Assembly: GCF_914767665.1 (NCBI RefSeq)
Contig: NC_059503.1
Location: 54,454,352-54,518,351 of the forward strand
DNA from: Harmonia axyridis
Taxonomy: Eukaryota > Arthropoda > Insecta > Coleoptera > Coccinellidae
Direction: 5' to 3'
Length of the DNA: 64,000 bases
How positions within the stretch are numbered: the first letter of the stretch is position 1; each line of letters begins with the position of its first letter. The notes under the pieces are model-generated. The model was not told the origin of the DNA. It did no database searches and saw nothing but the letters and a program-made list of their open reading frames with translations. Positions 62,931 to 64,000 of the stretch are shown piece after piece. Made by a program: the position numbers and the translations under genes.

Positions 62931-64000
62931 CAAGACCACTCAAGTTAAGTTGTCACCAAATTGATTTGCAGAAATTCATTGATTCATTAAAAAGACATTT
63001 CAGTGACCATATTTTTCAATTCTCTTCTGCACTGTTCATCATTTAACCTTTCACATTCATTGGATAAATATTTGTACGATGTGATAACTGCCAAAGTCTT
63101 GGTGGTAGTTTATACTTGAAATATTAGTGTTCAGTTGTACAAATAATATTTTGATGTCTAGTTATGGAAATCAGAACACAAACATCAAATAATTTAAATT
63201 CCTCAATCAAGGAAAAGGAGTGGTCCGCAAAGAAGATTCTGGTTCATAGGCATGCTAGTGCTTAATCAAGAATGATTAAAAAAAATAAAGATTTTAAGAA
63301 ATCTTAAGCAGCCAATAGCCACAAAAGTTAATGAATAATTGAAATCATAGGGTTATGGCTTCCTCATGAGATGTTTCTGATTGGTATCTGTGGTCAGATG
63401 AAAGCCAACCAGTAAAGGTCAACCGCTGTAGTGGTCTGCAAGGAATACGCAATCAGGCGTTGAAGGGTACCTTGAATGGTATGCAGATGATCACGCCAAT
63501 GATGATAAAGGCGGTTCTGCAGTAAGGTGCTTTGTGCGCATAACTTTTACTAGGAATACGAATCGGATGCTCGTGACGATTGAATGGAATCCTTCGAGAG
63601 TATATAATAGTTGTTATTATAGCGAATTATCGTTAGCTAAACGAATTATTCATATTGAATTTTGTTTCAGCTTCAGGATCACTATAATAAAGATACGAGT
63701 TTAAACACATACATCCGGTCATCCAAAATATTAATATGATTTTTCTTGAGCAAACTATTACCAGTTTATTCACTTTTTATTTCATATTTGATTTTAAGTA
63801 CTTACATGTTTAGATAAATTCATTGTTTAATCAGAACTCCCTCAAGGCCCTCAAGACCAATAATTGTAGAATAATATAATTTATACATTGTTGATATGAA
63901 GAACAGATCTATCGAGAGATCTATCATATGGAAAAATAGGTATGAACCACGTTTCAATATTGCAGATTTATTCATGGGAAAATATTTGACGCTGCTTGCA

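Noticed and set aside
63462..63640. Minus-strand open stretch with a hydrophobic segment (TAFIIIGVIICIPFK), considered as the missing first CD36-family exon
   Set aside because: The phase and sequence do not fit the next exon, there is no suitable start, and the frame ends in a stop after the hydrophobic part.
1..64000. tRNA, rRNA or other structured RNA genes
   Set aside because: I looked for tRNA T-arm signatures and long conserved RNA motifs and found none I could support by eye. A covariance-model scan would be needed to exclude them.

Overview
The window is nuclear DNA from an insect. It is AT-rich, its genes have GT/AG introns, and it is dense with Tc1/mariner, hAT-type and non-LTR transposon debris. 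The proteins look like ordinary insect orthologues. A beetle is plausible but the sequence does not prove it. Coordinates below come from reading splice sites and frames by hand, so an error of a few bases is possible where noted.

Layout, left to right. 1-5.8 kb: the 3' part of a gene with LDL-receptor class A domains (+), with a non-LTR retrotransposon tail in one intron. 6-9.7 kb: a block of nested palindromic elements. 10.1-15.0 kb: a PINX1 orthologue (+), far longer than usual because of lysine-rich and short-motif repeats. 16.35-17.4 kb: Elongator subunit ELP5 (+). 19.0-25.4 kb: RAD23 (-), whose introns hold a non-LTR fragment and a nearly complete Tc1 element. 25.8-26.2 kb: a small putative mitochondrial membrane protein (+). 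26.5-27.5 kb: proteasome subunit beta-3 (+). 29.9-36.8 kb: the ETS factor GABP-alpha/Ets97D (+), with a mariner and a palindromic MITE in its large intron. 38.4-62.2 kb: a CD36-family scavenger receptor (-) spread over about 24 kb.

The CD36-family introns carry two mariners, an LTR-like block, a 1.3-kb CAGGGTG-ended element, and a Tc1 broken by a non-LTR insertion that then underwent an exact 978-bp tandem duplication. They also hold an intronless DRC8/EFCAB2 gene (+) with a broken partial duplicate beside it. From 62.2 kb to the end I see mainly transposase debris. The receptor's first coding exon was not found.

The genes do not form one pathway. Several are housekeeping genes: proteasome beta-3 and RAD23 both serve the ubiquitin-proteasome system, GABP-alpha typically controls mitochondrial genes, ELP5 serves tRNA wobble modification, and PINX1 serves rRNA processing and telomere biology. 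The most distinctive material is the repeat fraction. Many unrelated elements share CAGGGTG ends flanked by TA, and several are palindromes within palindromes. Other points of interest are the expanded PINX1, the 978-bp duplication, the interrupted DRC8 copy, and a hammerhead-like motif in a palindrome near 47.1-47.5 kb.
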